Part shown: positions 9,401 through 17,391 of the stretch, one piece after another
Layout: every line of letters starts with the position of its first letter
Numbering within the stretch: position 1 is the stretch's first letter
From: Candidatus Brocadia sp. WS118
GTDB taxonomy: Bacteria; Planctomycetota; Brocadiia; Brocadiales; Brocadiaceae
Length of the DNA stretch: 48,641 nucleotides
Assembly: GCA_007618135.1 (NCBI GenBank)
Contig: PHFX01000158.1
Coordinates: 1 to 48,641 of the forward strand
Reading direction: 5' to 3'
The notes under the pieces: generated by a model
Seen by the model: only the letters and a program-made list of their open reading frames with translations
What the model was told of the DNA's origin: nothing
Databases searched by the model: none
Position numbers and translations under genes: made by a program

Positions 9401-9843
9401 AATTCCTTCAGCAACAGCAGTGAAGGTGGACCGGTTTTCAAAGCCTGAACATAAGCCTTGAATGCAGATGAAGAATCGCCTTTCAGTTGATATGCTTTTG
9501 CGATCATCCAAAAAGCATGTTGCCGATATTCCGGTTCAGCACTCAATTGCTGAAAATAGCCCTGCGCTTTATCGATTTGTCCATTATAGACATACCAATC
9601 CAATAGCGTCAAGTACACTTCCTCAAAGCTCGGATGGTTAAGTAAAAATCGCTGTAGTGTGTCAAATCGCTGATCTAAAGAAACCGCTTGCAGAGAGTCC
9701 AGAAGCGCATAATAAGATCGATATATTCTTTCTTCACCTGCAGACGATGCCTGAATTGTGCAGAAAAGAAGAAGATCGAATAGTAATGTTAAGGCACGAG
9801 TTGTAAATACGTTTTTTACTGTAAAATTTTTACCATTCTCCAT
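6442..9843 (-). CDS. Exported, membrane-anchored TPR-CHAT protease
   Basis: A 1133-residue protein. A basic N-terminus and hydrophobic core (about 16-35, ending near ASSA-GEE) form a probable signal peptide. Residues about 40-600 are TPR-type helical repeats (for example KYFEEAINICSKLQNY, AISAYRQAVKIIEDTRSELN). The CHAT domain covers about 720-1085, with His941 in IIHFATHG and Cys988 in VTLSACETG, followed by IMTLWKVDD and FYWAPFILYGDPG. A transmembrane helix at about 1097-1118 is followed by RKRAK, so the protease faces outside the cytoplasmic membrane and a short tail faces in. It starts 20 bp after a tiny membrane protein gene, downstream of a sigma/anti-sigma set. The obvious inference is an envelope-sensing caspase-like protease. 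The substrate is unknown. Confidence 0.92.
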   Translation of the reverse strand: MENGKNFTVKNVFTTRALTLLFDLLLFCTIQASSAGEERIYRSYYALLDSLQAVSLDQRFDTLQRFLLNHPSFEEVYLTLLDWYVYNGQIDKAQGYFQQLSAEPEYRQHAFWMIAKAYQLKGDSSSAFKAYVQALKTGPPSLLLLKEFINLDNDQVGKFNGEAIIQKLSLAQEIREIASAFYYYFRQKDEKAIEIFSKSPDKITHHPVVLDIWGYCYFYSSRPIKADSIWRLGYRIASQQGNLRAKTRFLSNLGLLAKQVAKDYHLALAYYDSAYVIAARINDYYRLQILSGYRGFLYRDQGNYQEAVKYFEEAINICSKLQNYRFLWDWYRGYAMTLYYLGRYTSALATIDSSEALARRSKNTELLVRTLLDKAELYITLKQLLLAKATLKEVLNITVINKLRNHQESARAKLGQVLMLEGNYVEARELFEEYIDILSKNPAYRKDVYLWIGRVANIYLVEKKYEQARVEFQKAFKAAQEAEATAFEGWYLLHIGDAELHLGNIDTAFTKYEAALKIASEEGITEMLWEIYEGYGNAYKKAGKLEAAISAYRQAVKIIEDTRSELNVDQLRIGYFVDGYAVYESLVYCYLQRYWKQDNPSDLDSVFYYHEMGRSRALQDLLSNRGVTHYTHEYLQARNRLRLLQRSIRLKLDQFRPAREIESLKNELELVRLSMLAQQLNSLPDKHSPEITKPPAFSNLSTILKNLEKSHLGLLLYHISEEVSFVLAAAENKVEIVQLNLNPDSLESAIESLMKPFHNAEAGLIQKIPFKAETAFRLYQALIKPVEERFHLPRQLFVVPDLSLTNLPFEMLLTSKPDSAEYTPGDLPTYADWFLLHRYTFTYSPSTSLLLAKEASPVTDNPNVMVVANPFYYKAEDLVLNQTRAQQRYSWRFTPLFFAEWEAEQIKRVHANTDIRKRDQATKSALIKEIPRHQIIHFATHGFVDSTFDSFSGLALALGPDSTDDGLFMGYEILDLPFNCDLVTLSACETGRGKFVVGEGVLALPRLFIGAGAKSVIMTLWKVDDKFASELMPNFYDYLLNQKLTKAEALARAKRNLIGKRNTEGASIYYQHPFYWAPFILYGDPGGSFNSIHNSTLYIILFIIIIIPGSILLFFLIRKRAKTRTVNETERIK

Positions 9844-9863
9844 AAACTGATTTGTCAGGCTAT

Positions 9864-10139
9864 TTAGCCTCTTGTCGGCTTGTCATCTTTGTCGTCTTCT
9901 GTATCTTCTAAATCCTCACCCCGTCCTTCTCCTTTTCCCGGACCCGCATTCCCAGGATCAGCACGGGTTATTCGTTGGGATTGGCTTTCCCCTCCCCGCC
10001 CTTCTCCTTTTCCCGGTCCTGCTTCCCCGGGATCATTTTGCGATGCAACCCCTGATTTACCTTTATTAACTTTCTTAAAAATAAAAACCGCGAGAGCAAT
10101 TACTACGATTACGATAAGCAGCCAAGCTACGGGTGTCAT
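9864..10139 (-). CDS. Tiny single-pass membrane protein with duplicated Gly-rich motif
   Basis: A 91-residue protein. Residues 4-20 form one transmembrane helix followed by KKVNKGK, which by the positive-inside rule puts the tail in the cytoplasm. The tail contains a 14-residue motif, DPG(E/N)AGPGKGEGRG, repeated twice, then an acidic run (EDLEDTEDDKDDK) ending PTRG. It is low complexity and probably disordered. AGGAGA precedes the ATG. It lies 20 bp upstream of the exported TPR-CHAT protease, so it may be a tether, regulator or substrate for a system in the same operon. No family is recognised. Confidence 0.7.
   Translation of the reverse strand: MTPVAWLLIVIVVIALAVFIFKKVNKGKSGVASQNDPGEAGPGKGEGRGGESQSQRITRADPGNAGPGKGEGRGEDLEDTEDDKDDKPTRG
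9916..10034. repeat. Two 44 bp direct repeats inside the tiny membrane protein gene
   Basis: Copies at about 9916-9959 and 9991-10034 encode the two DPG(E/N)AGPGKGEGRG segments. They are mostly identical, C/T-rich on the plus strand, and stand out against the surrounding composition. Confidence 0.65.
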
Positions 10140-10277
10140 AATATTCTCCTAAAATTTAAATGAGTGTTAAGGGTTTAAGTTCGAATAACCGAACCGTGTT
10201 AATACATTCTCAATCTTACCTTTCAATAAATTGAATGAATTTTTTGGCTCTCTTTAAATTCAGCACTATCCGTTTTA

Positions 10278-11429
10278 TCACTTGCCGGATTCCCGAATCA
10301 GTTTGCGGCTATCTTTATAAAACTCACTTTCGGGTTTAATTTTATGGAATTGAGCGATTGCTAAATCAATGTTACCGGCAAAATCATAAGCTAATCCTAA
10401 AAAATATATTTCCCGATCGTTATTCGCAAGGTTATTTCCGAGGGCGATTGAATCGGCACGCGATAAATAGCGGATTGCTTTGTTTAAATGCCCTGATTTT
10501 TCCTCGTCCGAAAATACTTGCTTTTGAGAGAGAGCTAAGTGCGATAATCCTAAATAGAAATAATAATTGCGAATTATTAATAACGTGTTATCATTTGTTG
10601 ATTTGGATAGAAGTTCTTGTGCGATAGAATCAAGAGGTTCCAGGGTCTTGATGGCTTCCTTATATTCCATTACTCTATAACTCCCCAGGGCGGAGTTAAA
10701 TATATTTACAAACTGATAGAGTATGGTATCTTTTGTGGCCTCTTTCTCAACATCCCGTAATTCGGCAGAATTTATCTCATACGGTATCTTATCGTCATAA
10801 ATGTAATACCTATAAGTAACTGTTTGTATAAAATTGAAATAAAAAATTAAGCCAACTAAAATCGCTAACGTTACTCCTCCCATGATTAAAGCCGGCTTGG
10901 GAAAGCCATTTTGTGGTTTAAATAACCACTTTAATCCCTTAGCAATTCCTGGTTTTCCATTTTGGGAAATTCGCTCAATCTCCTGTGGTTGCTCCGGCAC
11001 TGCCTTCAAGATACCGGCATTTATTAAGATTTCATCATTTTCCTTTATTTCTATTTTGGCAAGTTCAGGTGTTTTCCGGGGAACCATCAGGGAACCAATT
11101 TGAGAAAGCTTTAACAGCAAGCGATCGTAAAATTCCGCTGAATGAAGTAAACCATAGGCAAATTTTTGCACTGGCCTTTCATGCAGTTGGCCGGCCAGAA
11201 TTTCCATCAAAACATCTTCGATCTCCTCAAAGGTCATCCGTATATCTTCAGGGACGGATAGCTTTTGAAAATCAATATTATTTTTTAGCTTCCGGATGAC
11301 TTTGAAAAGAAGGTTGTTTATGGGGTCATCCTTTTGAGCTTCCAGGACACGCCTCTCTTCAGACGTATCGAGTTCATCTCGTAAATATGCCGCAATCGTC
11401 TGGTGCGAAATTTTAGGAATTTGATTCAT
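10278..11429 (-). CDS. Membrane-spanning anti-sigma-like protein with outside TPR-like region
   Basis: A 383-residue protein. The N-terminus (HQTIAAYLRDELDTSEERRV) matches the helical opening seen in many anti-sigma factors, but lacks the zinc-binding Cys/His set. One transmembrane helix lies at about 179-201. The C-terminal 180 residues, on the outer side if the N-terminus is cytoplasmic, are helical with TPR-like hairpins (YYFYLGLSHLALS, EIYFLGLAYDFAGNIDLAIAQF). The start shares one base with the stop of the upstream gene (TAATG), indicating translational coupling. By family logic it would hold the neighbouring sigma factor at the membrane and release it on an envelope signal. The sigma-binding role is inferred from gene order and the N-terminal pattern. 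Confidence 0.7.
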   Translation of the reverse strand: MNQIPKISHQTIAAYLRDELDTSEERRVLEAQKDDPINNLLFKVIRKLKNNIDFQKLSVPEDIRMTFEEIEDVLMEILAGQLHERPVQKFAYGLLHSAEFYDRLLLKLSQIGSLMVPRKTPELAKIEIKENDEILINAGILKAVPEQPQEIERISQNGKPGIAKGLKWLFKPQNGFPKPALIMGGVTLAILVGLIFYFNFIQTVTYRYYIYDDKIPYEINSAELRDVEKEATKDTILYQFVNIFNSALGSYRVMEYKEAIKTLEPLDSIAQELLSKSTNDNTLLIIRNYYFYLGLSHLALSQKQVFSDEEKSGHLNKAIRYLSRADSIALGNNLANNDREIYFLGLAYDFAGNIDLAIAQFHKIKPESEFYKDSRKLIRESGK

Positions 11430-11830
11430 TATTCTGACTCTCGAGGCTTAACAAGGTTCTGATATGCCCGGGAATAATCTCTTAGTGTAGAGGAGAAAAT
11501 CTGCGCACATTGGAAACAATCGTTCAGATGTTCGAACAAACGCGAACAATCTTTCCCCGTTCGATTATCCAGGAACAAAATCAGGAAAAAATCTACATTT
11601 TTTAAGAGGTATGGTTTATCTAAATTGCACCCCAGAGAAGGGATATTCCCAAAGATATTGCCATTCCCTTCATCGGATTGGAGAGATTTCAATCTTTCTT
11701 GCAACGTATTCAAATACTCTGCCGCACCCGGGGAAAGTTGTGGCCAGGTAAAGTCCCGCGAGTGTTGGGCATCTTTTAGCAAGGCTAAAGCTTGCTCGAG
11801 GGATATTTCTAAGGAATCGGTCTTAGACAT
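11429..11830 (-). CDS. Small zinc-finger protein, HC2/anti-sigma-like
   Basis: A 133-residue soluble protein. Near its C-terminus it has C-SRLFEHLNDCFQC, a His-x3-Cys-x2-Cys arrangement like the zf-HC2 (ZAS) fold of anti-sigma factors. The preceding 90 residues are helical with no hydrophobic span. GAGGT precedes the ATG. It sits between the sigma-like gene (81 bp upstream) and the membrane anti-sigma-like gene, which it overlaps by one base. One reading is that the anti-sigma function is divided, with a zinc module here and a membrane module next door. It could also be an unrelated zinc protein, as only the short Cys/His pattern supports the family call. Confidence 0.65.
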   Translation of the reverse strand: MSKTDSLEISLEQALALLKDAQHSRDFTWPQLSPGAAEYLNTLQERLKSLQSDEGNGNIFGNIPSLGCNLDKPYLLKNVDFFLILFLDNRTGKDCSRLFEHLNDCFQCAQIFSSTLRDYSRAYQNLVKPRESE

Positions 11831-11910
11831 GATACCTCAGCAATTTTAATGTATTGCAAGTTTTTTCTCTACTTTAAATAGAGGAATCCGGAGGAGATTC
11901 TTTCATTCTT

Positions 11911-12579
11911 TTACAAATTAGCCGTTTTTCTTAGAAAAGAGCGGAATCTATGAATCACATTATCAATATTGCCTTCATTAATGTTCGGATCATCTGCAAA
12001 ACAAGGGTGGCCGTTCGCAATTATCTGCTTCGGCAAATCCGCCCAAACGTATAAATAAAAAATATGAATATCGCGTTCAACATTTCGTTTTTGCTCGCCG
12101 GAAGTTCGTAAGATCAATACTAAATGTTCATATAATTCAAAGCGGGTATCTATTTCAAAAGTGCGAATATATGTCTGAAATCTTTCGGTGGTTTTTTTAA
12201 GATCTTTTTCGACATCCTCTATCTCTTCCGCTATAAATGCGGCGATAGAACGGCGCTTCATATAACTACCGCTGGCGCGATTGCAGACCGTGGCTAACCA
12301 GTACCGGAAATTTTGCTCGCCCTCCTCAACCCGATAGGTATATAATTTGTTTAACAAAATAATATACACTTCAGAAACAATATCATTCACCACATCATTA
12401 AGCTGCATTCCCAGGCGCTCTACTTTCCAATTAAAGCAGCGGTTTACCACAAATTTATAAATCATCTCTTTGTAACGGTTCAAAAACTCATCCCAGCCTG
12501 CCTCCCAATAAGGGGAGGTTTGATCGGTGCAACATTCCAAAAGTGCGCTAAATGAGGGAGAATTCTGAAAGCGTAACAT
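11911..12579 (-). CDS. ECF-type RNA polymerase sigma factor
   Basis: A 222-residue protein. Residues about 30-110 resemble sigma-70 region 2 (FLNRYKEMIYKFVVNRC ... DVVNDIVSEVYIILLNKLY ... FRYWLATVCNRASGSYMKRR). The C-terminal 60 residues look like a diverged region 4 helix-turn-helix (LPKQIIANG ... EGNIDNVIHRFRSFLRK). ECF sigmas redirect RNA polymerase to a small regulon and are usually held by a co-encoded anti-sigma factor. Candidates follow directly downstream. It is the first gene of the minus-strand block, so it probably drives its own operon, including the exported CHAT protease. It is divergent from the kinase array. The sequence is far from model ECF groups, so the specificity is unknown. 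Confidence 0.8.
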   Translation of the reverse strand: MLRFQNSPSFSALLECCTDQTSPYWEAGWDEFLNRYKEMIYKFVVNRCFNWKVERLGMQLNDVVNDIVSEVYIILLNKLYTYRVEEGEQNFRYWLATVCNRASGSYMKRRSIAAFIAEEIEDVEKDLKKTTERFQTYIRTFEIDTRFELYEHLVLILRTSGEQKRNVERDIHIFYLYVWADLPKQIIANGHPCFADDPNINEGNIDNVIHRFRSFLRKTANL

Positions 12580-12818
12580 ATCCGATTTCTCTTACGAACC
12601 TGAGAGTTTGAAAAGAAACAAACACTTCATCCGTTAAACGGTTTAATTTAGCAGTTAAATTGGAAAAAACAAAACCATCTCAAGGCAATTTTTCATAAAA
12701 TTAAACAGCACGATGAAAATTTTTATATTGATAAGCCCTATATATTTTAGTAAGGTGAGGTAACAACGAATTTAATGAAATAAACTTCAGATCTATTTAA
12801 TCCAGGGAGTATGATATT
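12580..12818. promoter_or_regulatory. Divergent control region between sigma gene and kinase array
   Basis: This 239 bp AT-rich gap must hold the promoters for both the minus-strand sigma operon and the plus-strand kinase array. A short palindrome, CCGTTAAACGG, lies at 12631-12641. AGGGAG at about 12804-12809 is the likely ribosome binding site of K1. I found no standard -35/-10 pair that I would defend on either strand. Confidence 0.45.
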
Positions 12819-15086
12819 ATGGCGATTCATCGCTCCGGAAGTATCATCAACAACCGCTACGAAGTAGTGCAAGGCCCCCATGAGAAACCCAGCCTGGCCG
12901 GCGGCATGGGGCTGGTTTACCTCTGTGTGGATCACGGAAAAGACGGCCGCCCGGTGGCTTTGAAGACCTTCCGCCCGGAGTATCTCCCCAACCGGGAGGC
13001 CCGCGACCGCTTCCTGCGGGAAGGCACTACCTGGGTGCAGTTGGGCAGACATCCCCACATTGTCAGATGTCATGAAGTCATCAAAGGCGCGGTCGGGTCA
13101 GAAGTCTTCTTTGTGCTGGATCTGGTTGCGCCGGCCGAAGGCAAGCGCGACGCCTCATTACGCTCCTGGTTGATCTCCGGCAAACCGCTGCCGGTTGAAC
13201 AAGCCCTGCTCTTTGCCCTGCACCTCGCCCGGGGCATGAAACACGCAACGGAGAAGCTCCCCGGCCTGGTTCACCGCGATCTGAAGCCGGAGAACGTGTT
13301 GGTGGGGCGGGATGGATTGGCGCGGATTACCGATTTCGGCTTGGCGAGCGCGATTCAGGAAACAGGCGACCAACTGCCAGTGGCAGACGCTAAAGAAAGC
13401 GAGGAGAGCGGGTTGGGAAGAACGCAGTTGACCCAGGGTGTGGTGGGCACCCCGCTCTACATGGCCCCGGAACAATGGACCGGCGGAGAGTTGGATGCTC
13501 GTAGCGATATCTACGCTTACGGGTGTATTCTATTTGAAATGCTGGCCGGGAAGCGGGTAGTGAGCGGTAACACTATTGCTGAGATAGAAAAAGCCCATCG
13601 GGAAGGCCGGGTGGCGGAAATATCTTTCAGGTTACTCGATCATCTTGGCCAACTCCTGCAAGGTTGTGTCAAGGTGAACCGGGAAGAACGGTATAGCAAC
13701 TGGTTGGAACTGGAATCCGAAGTTGCCGAGGCCTGGAAAGTCGTTATGGGTAAAGAAGCACCGGCTGCCCCGGATAGTTCGCCAGACCTGCCTGCCCGAC
13801 CAGGTCGTTCAGGTGGGCCTGCCGAGCGGGTGGCTGCCGGGGGGTCTTACAATGCCATGGGAGCATCGTACTTTGACATTGGCAAGTTTTCCGTGGCACG
13901 GGACTATTTTGAGAAGGCGCTGGCGATCGGGCGGCAAGAAGGAGAGCGCTCTTTGCAAGCTGTTGCATTGGGCAACCTGGGCAATGCTTATTGGGGGTTG
14001 GGCGATACGCATAGCGCGATTGGGTATCATGAGCAGTCATTGGCCATTGCCCGGGAAATCGGAGACCGCCAGGGCGAAGGTCATTCATTGGGCAATTTGG
14101 GTAATGCTTATTTCCTATCGGGCGATGTACAGAGCGCGATTGGATATTTTGAGCAGTGTTTGGCCATTACCCGCCATATAGACGACCACCAAGGTGAAGG
14201 TGTAGTGTTGGGCAATTTGGGCAATGCTTATCGTCGGTTGGGCGATGCACGTAGGGCGGTTGGGTATTATGAGCAGCGTTTAGCCATTTCACGGGAAATT
14301 GGTGACCGGCACGGTGAAGGTCAGGCGTTGGGCGACCTGGGCAATGCTTATTCGCAGTTGGGCGATGCGCGTAGGGCGATTGTGTATCATAAGCAGTCAT
14401 TGGCCATTGCCCGGGAAATCGGTGACCGTCGGGGCGAAGGTGCGACGTTGGGCAACTTGGGTACTACTTATAATCAGTTGGGCGATGTGCGAGGCGCAAT
14501 TGGTTATATTGAGCAGTCATTAGCCATTGACCGCGAAATCGGTGACCGCCATGGCGAAGGTAATACGTTGGGTAACCTGGGCGGTGCTTATTGTCAGTTA
14601 GGCGATGCGCGGGGAGCGATTGATTATTTTGAGCAGTCATTGGCCATTGCCCGGGAAATCGGCGACCGCCATGGCGAAGGTGTGGCATTGGGTAACCTAG
14701 GCAGTGCTTATTTGCAGTTAGACGATGCTCGCGGTGCGATTGGTTATTTTGAGCAGTCTTTGGCTATCGCCCGCGAAACCGGCGCCCGTCAGAGTGAAGG
14801 TCAGACGTTGTGCAACCTGGGTGTTGCTTATCGTCGGTTGGGCTATACACAGCGAGCCATTGAATCCTATGAACGATCTTTGGCAATCCTGCGGGAGATT
14901 GGCGATGTTATGAGTGATGCATCAATCAGTCTCAACCTCGCCTATCTGTATTCCGAACAAGGCAGCTTCTGGGAAGCCCGGCCGCACGCCCAATATGCCC
15001 AACAAGTGTTTAGCCAGGCAGGGCATGCTAAATATGCCGCAAGAGCCCGGCAATTGCTACAGGAGATCGAGCAGCAAATGAAATGA
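12819..15086 (+). CDS. Ser/Thr protein kinase with TPR array, K1
   Basis: A 755-residue cytoplasmic protein with no membrane helix. The kinase domain spans about 13-310. Visible motifs are the Gly loop LAGGMGLVY (first Gly replaced by Leu), Lys49 in VALK, HRDLKPEN (Asp154, Asn159), DFG (172-174), MAPEQW, and Asp230 in RSDIYAYGC, so it should be active. An Ala/Pro-rich linker (310-345) leads to ten 40-residue TPR units. Eight are crisp (LGNLGNAYxxLGDxxxAIxYxEQxLAIAREIGDRxGEG) and the first and last are degenerate. Such arrays bind partner proteins. First gene of a nine-gene array; K2 follows by 37 bp. With K3 and K9 it shares the VQET...LPV activation segment and the KVNREERYSNW ending of the kinase. 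Confidence 0.95.
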   Translation: MAIHRSGSIINNRYEVVQGPHEKPSLAGGMGLVYLCVDHGKDGRPVALKTFRPEYLPNREARDRFLREGTTWVQLGRHPHIVRCHEVIKGAVGSEVFFVLDLVAPAEGKRDASLRSWLISGKPLPVEQALLFALHLARGMKHATEKLPGLVHRDLKPENVLVGRDGLARITDFGLASAIQETGDQLPVADAKESEESGLGRTQLTQGVVGTPLYMAPEQWTGGELDARSDIYAYGCILFEMLAGKRVVSGNTIAEIEKAHREGRVAEISFRLLDHLGQLLQGCVKVNREERYSNWLELESEVAEAWKVVMGKEAPAAPDSSPDLPARPGRSGGPAERVAAGGSYNAMGASYFDIGKFSVARDYFEKALAIGRQEGERSLQAVALGNLGNAYWGLGDTHSAIGYHEQSLAIAREIGDRQGEGHSLGNLGNAYFLSGDVQSAIGYFEQCLAITRHIDDHQGEGVVLGNLGNAYRRLGDARRAVGYYEQRLAISREIGDRHGEGQALGDLGNAYSQLGDARRAIVYHKQSLAIAREIGDRRGEGATLGNLGTTYNQLGDVRGAIGYIEQSLAIDREIGDRHGEGNTLGNLGGAYCQLGDARGAIDYFEQSLAIAREIGDRHGEGVALGNLGSAYLQLDDARGAIGYFEQSLAIARETGARQSEGQTLCNLGVAYRRLGYTQRAIESYERSLAILREIGDVMSDASISLNLAYLYSEQGSFWEARPHAQYAQQVFSQAGHAKYAARARQLLQEIEQQMK

Positions 15087-15123
15087 GCTTAAACCGCCAC
15101 TTTCAAGAAAAGGAGTATCGGCA
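15087..15123 (+). repeat. 37 bp conserved intergenic leader, copy 1 (K1-K2)
   Basis: Reads (G/A)(C/T)TT(A/G)AACCGCCAC then TTCAAGAAAAGGAG and 9 bases to the next ATG. AAGGAG is the ribosome binding site of K2. Copies of identical length lie at 17392-17428 and 25907-25943. Confidence 0.85.
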
Positions 15124-17391
15124 ATGACGATCTACCCATCCGGCAGTATGATCAACAACCGCTATGAAGTGGTGCAAGGCCCCCATGAAAAGCCCAGTTT
15201 AGCCGGGGGCATGGGGTTGGTCTACCTCTGTGTGGATCACGGGGAAAACGGCCGCCCGGTGGCTTTGAAGACCTTCCGACCGGAGTATCTCCCCAACCGG
15301 GAGGCCCGGGACCGTTTCCTGCGCGAGGGCAGCACCTGGATGGAGTTGGGCTACCATCCGCACATTGTCAGGTGTCATCAAGTATTCAAGGTTGATGTTG
15401 GCTCAGAGGTCTTTTTCGTTCTGGATCTGGTTGCTGCTGCCGAAGACAAACACGACGCCTCCTTAAGGGCCTGGCTTACTCCCGGCAGACCCTTGCCAGT
15501 GGAGCAGGCATTGCTATTTGCCCTGCACATTGCCCGGGGTATGAAACACGCCACTGGGAAGATCCCTGGCCTGGTTCATCGCGATCTGAAACCGGAAAAT
15601 GTATTGGTGGGGCGGGATGGTTTTGCCCGAGTAACCGACTTTGGATTGGCTGGCATCCTGAGCAATCTGTCCGAAGCTATTCCAGAGCAAGTGCAAGCTG
15701 ACCCATCGTTAGCCCAGCGTAGATTGCTGACCTTCACAAAAGGTTTTGTGGGCACACCTGAATATGCTTCACCAGAACAGTTTGATGGCAAAGAATTGGA
15801 TGAGCGTAGCGACATCTATGCCTTTGGCTGTATTCTCTTTGAGATGCTAACCGGGCAGCCACCTTTTATACAAAAATACAAGACACCAGAAGAACGATTG
15901 TTGAAATACCAGCAATGCCATAAGAGCGAAGAGCCAAAACCGCCGAGTTCCATTATTCCGACGTTGACAGGCAAATTAGAGACAATTGTGACTCGATGTT
16001 TACGAAAAAGACCGGATGAGCGGTATACAAGTTGGGGGGAAGTAGAAACAGTGCTGGCGAGTGCGTATCGAGTGGTGGCCGGGAAAGAGGCGTTGAGCGA
16101 AATAACGACCGAGGGCGAAACACGTGCCGAGCTTGTGACCCTGGGATGGTCTTACAATGCTATGGGAGGATCGTACTCAGACATTGGCAAGTTTTCGGTG
16201 GCGCGGGAGTATTTTGCGAAGGTACTGGCGATCGGGCGGCAGGAAGGAGAGCGTTCTTTGCAGGCTGCGGGGTTAGGCAACCTTGGCTATGTTTATCGCC
16301 AGTTGGGCGATGTGCGCAGCGCGATTGGGTATTTTGAACAGCATTTGGCCATTGCCCGAGAAACTGGCGACCGTCAGAGCGAAGGTGTGGCGCTGGGTAA
16401 CCTGGGCAATGCTTATCGCCAGTTGGGCGATGCGCATAGGGCGATTGGGTATTTTGAACAACATTTGATCATCGTCCGCGAAATCGGCGATAGGCAGGGC
16501 GAAGGCCAGGCGTTGGGCAACCTTGGCATTGCCTACCGTCAGTTGGGCGATATACATAGGGCAATTAAGTATTGTGAACAGGATTTGGCCATTGCTCGCG
16601 AAATTGGTGACCGGCAGGGCGAAGGCCAGGCGATGGACAATCTGGGTATTGCCTATCGTCAATTGGGCGATGCGCAAGGCGCAATTGGGTATCATGAGCA
16701 GCATTTGGCCATTGCTCGCGAAATCGGTGACCGGCAGGGCGAGAGTTTGGCATTGGGCGGTTTAGGTAGTGCTTATTTTCAATTGGGTGATGCGCAGGGC
16801 GCAATTGGATATCATGAGCAGCATTTGGCCATTGCTCGCGAAATCGACGATAGGCAGGGTGAGGGCAAAGCGTTGGGCAATTTGGGCAATGCTTATTTGC
16901 AGTTGGGTGATGTGCATGACGCGATTGGGTATTATGAGCAGTGTTTAGCCATTTCCCGCGAAATCGGAGACCGCCAGGGCGAAGGCCAAGCGATGGGCAG
17001 TCTAGGCATTGCTTATCGTCAGTTGAACGATGTGCGTAGGGCGATTGAGTATTATAAAAAGTATTTAGCCATTTCCCGCGAAATCGGCGACCGTCAGAGC
17101 GAAGGTACGGTGTTGGGCAATTTGGGCAATGTCTTCGCTCAGTTAGGCGATGTGCATGAGGCCATTAACCATTATAAGCGATCTTTGACGATCCTTCGGG
17201 AAATTGGCGATGTCATAAATGAGGCATCATTCAGTTTAAACCTTGCAATCCTGTATTCCCAACAAGGCAGCTTCCGGGAAGCCCGGCCGTATGCTCAATA
17301 TGCCCTGGAAGTGTTTACCAATGCGGGATATCCTCAGTATGCCGCAAAAGCCCGGTATTTCTTACAGCAGATCGAGCAGCAAATGAAATGA
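15124..17391 (+). CDS. Ser/Thr protein kinase with TPR array, K2
   Basis: 755 residues. Head block as in K1 (Lys49, HRDLKPEN, DFG all intact). The second half of the kinase differs clearly from its neighbours: the activation segment is EYASPEQFDGKELDERSD, followed by a TGQPPF loop and a C-lobe (LETIVTRCLRKRPDERY) closer to ordinary bacterial Ser/Thr kinases. A common head is therefore joined to a different C-lobe. Ten TPR units follow, 40 residues each, several with MDNLG or MGSLG in place of LGNLG. AAGGAG at good spacing supports the ATG. The gene ends IEQQMK like K1 and is followed by the same 37 bp leader. Presumed active; targets unknown. Confidence 0.94.
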   Translation: MTIYPSGSMINNRYEVVQGPHEKPSLAGGMGLVYLCVDHGENGRPVALKTFRPEYLPNREARDRFLREGSTWMELGYHPHIVRCHQVFKVDVGSEVFFVLDLVAAAEDKHDASLRAWLTPGRPLPVEQALLFALHIARGMKHATGKIPGLVHRDLKPENVLVGRDGFARVTDFGLAGILSNLSEAIPEQVQADPSLAQRRLLTFTKGFVGTPEYASPEQFDGKELDERSDIYAFGCILFEMLTGQPPFIQKYKTPEERLLKYQQCHKSEEPKPPSSIIPTLTGKLETIVTRCLRKRPDERYTSWGEVETVLASAYRVVAGKEALSEITTEGETRAELVTLGWSYNAMGGSYSDIGKFSVAREYFAKVLAIGRQEGERSLQAAGLGNLGYVYRQLGDVRSAIGYFEQHLAIARETGDRQSEGVALGNLGNAYRQLGDAHRAIGYFEQHLIIVREIGDRQGEGQALGNLGIAYRQLGDIHRAIKYCEQDLAIAREIGDRQGEGQAMDNLGIAYRQLGDAQGAIGYHEQHLAIAREIGDRQGESLALGGLGSAYFQLGDAQGAIGYHEQHLAIAREIDDRQGEGKALGNLGNAYLQLGDVHDAIGYYEQCLAISREIGDRQGEGQAMGSLGIAYRQLNDVRRAIEYYKKYLAISREIGDRQSEGTVLGNLGNVFAQLGDVHEAINHYKRSLTILREIGDVINEASFSLNLAILYSQQGSFREARPYAQYALEVFTNAGYPQYAAKARYFLQQIEQQMK

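Noticed and set aside
978-9843. CHAT proteases as parts of a type III-E CRISPR (Craspase) system
   Set aside because: No Cas7-11-like effector, CRISPR array or csx30-like gene is in the window.
9864-10139. Tiny membrane protein as a direct substrate of the adjacent exported CHAT protease
   Set aside because: Charge distribution puts its tail in the cytoplasm and the CHAT domain outside, so the two would be on opposite sides of the membrane. Kept only as an operon partner.
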